From an uncultured Chlorobiaceae bacterium (GTDB lineage: Bacteria; Bacteroidota; Chlorobiia; Chlorobiales; Chlorobiaceae), in NCBI GenBank assembly GCA_903820085.1, contig CAIJGA010000029.1, positions 1 to 52,539 on the forward strand: a stretch of 52,539 nt of DNA, read 5' to 3'. Positions 51,832 through 52,539 of the stretch are shown here, piece by piece. Under the pieces are notes generated by a model that saw only the letters and a program-made list of their open reading frames with translations, was not told where the DNA came from and did no database searches. A program made the position numbers and the translations under genes. Numbering within the stretch: the stretch's first letter is position 1; each line of letters starts with the position of its first letter.

Positions 51832-51903
51832 GCATAACGCATTGCTCACCGGAAAATAGGGAGCGCAGCGAGTAATTTTTCCGAGTGCAGCAAATTGTTA
51901 GAA
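51832..51903 (-). other. attC-like site
   Basis: On the minus strand TTCTAACAATTTGCTGCACTC opens and GAGCAATGCGTTATGC closes; 72 bp, inner GCTGCGCTCCC arms. The TAA stop of the frameshifted gene lies in TTCTAAC. Confidence 0.72.
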
Positions 51904-52425
51904 ACCATTACGTGTCGCCATAATTCTGAGGAGCAGAAGTGACCATTTTATAGAATCAAATACAAGTGCAGAAATCACAGGCTTTGTGCCATGTGCATCC
52001 CCCATATCAGATCTCAGTTTTTGCATTACATATGCTGCCTGATTGAGCGAGCCATCCAGATTTGACGATAGAGGTTTGTAATCAGATTCAGCCCAACCAA
52101 TAGCTTCAAGCTCAGAGACCAATTGCACTCTCGCATTTATTGCATCTATAGACCTTTTATTCTTTCCTGAAAGGATGCCTTATTTGGATCTCCGAGTTTG
52201 AATTCTTGATAAATGGAGCTGGTCACTGAATCGAGCGCACCGCAAGAGGCTGAAAGGGAACCACTTAAATCACCATCCCTCAATCTACTGGCTGATTTTA
52301 GAATGTCCTCACGCGCGATTGCAGGAATATCTTTTAACTCAGATACATCAAATATCTCGACGGGCAGGAGCGTTGTCCCTGAGAACTTCCATCCGACTCT
52401 AGCAGTTTGTCGGACTTTCCCTCAA
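51898..52425 (-). pseudogene. frameshifted gene, abortive-infection-like C-terminus
   Basis: Two minus-strand frames form one protein. The upstream frame (about 52154-52420) reads KVRQTARVGWKFSGT … LLPVEIFDVSELKDIPAIA … ASRLRDGDLSGSLSASC … FKLGDPNKASFQERIKGL and stops near 52156. The downstream frame continues IDAINARVQLVSELEAIGWAE … AAYVMQKLRSDMGDAHGTKP … SIKWSLLLLRIMA. The KLRSDMGDAHGTK block and helical end recall the C-terminus of abortive-infection/HEPN-type proteins, though the fit is loose. A frameshift near 52155 and loss of the N-terminus make it likely inactive. Confidence 0.55.
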
Positions 52426-52539
52426 GAAAAATATGTGTAAATAATTGCTTAACTCTTTGTTTATAAATAAGATAAGTTGTATATTGTTTGCATAGTTATC
52501 CGTCAACTGCCCATTGAAAAGCAATGCATTCAGACTTTC

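Overview
The window is accessory DNA from a Gram-negative bacterium. Gene style (GGAGG ribosome sites, moderate GC, Trb-type conjugation genes, ArdC/RadC cargo) recalls green sulfur bacteria (Chlorobium/Prosthecochloris), but no housekeeping gene is present and this taxonomic guess is weak. Almost everything looks like an integrative conjugative element (ICE) loaded with defence genes, joined on its right to an integron-type gene cassette array without a visible integrase.

Left edge (1-2.0 kb): the start of a gene resembling the TOTE conflict helicase/primase, a broken RhuM-like gene, and a lone 3' part of a tRNA (Val-like) with its terminator, flanked by paired GYGTAACA repeats. This looks like an attachment-site scar. 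Next (2.0-12.1 kb) are an AlbA_2/Schlafen-type ATPase, a divergent repressor/excisionase-like pair around palindromic operators, two replication-module-like genes, an orphan gene, RadC, ArdC and a Fic AMP-transferase. Between orphan, RadC and ArdC lie long untranslated stretches with a ~185 bp direct repeat and a covarying hairpin family seen four times.

Centre (12.2-33.3 kb, all minus strand): a ~20 kb DISARM-type anti-phage island. In transcription order: C5-cytosine methyltransferase, DrmD SNF2 helicase (split by a -1 frameshift in helicase motif VI), DrmMI adenine methyltransferase, a small winged-helix protein, a GHKL ATPase, a Rossmann/methyltransferase-like protein, DrmA helicase, DrmB (DUF1998), DrmC (phospholipase D), a GHKL ATPase fused to a PD-(D/E)XK-like nuclease, a Vsr nicking endonuclease and a small protein. 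Overlapping stop/start codons suggest one operon. It combines the class 1 core with a class-2-like cytosine methylase and carries two GHKL ATPases, a combination I do not know as a described DISARM type.

Right-centre (33.8-43.3 kb): a near-complete trb mating-pair operon (trbB-C-D-E-J-K-L-F-G-I plus DUF2274). Relaxase, coupling protein and integrase are not in the window.

Right (43.4-52.5 kb): a series of minus-strand genes, most ending at an attC-like imperfect palindrome (…YAAC to GTTRRR…). They include a three-gene ABC-three-component (ABC-3C) defence set with an HNH effector, a HEPN-like protein, an HNH nuclease, three membrane proteins, a secreted small protein, one frameshifted gene and three decayed copies of one unknown gene.
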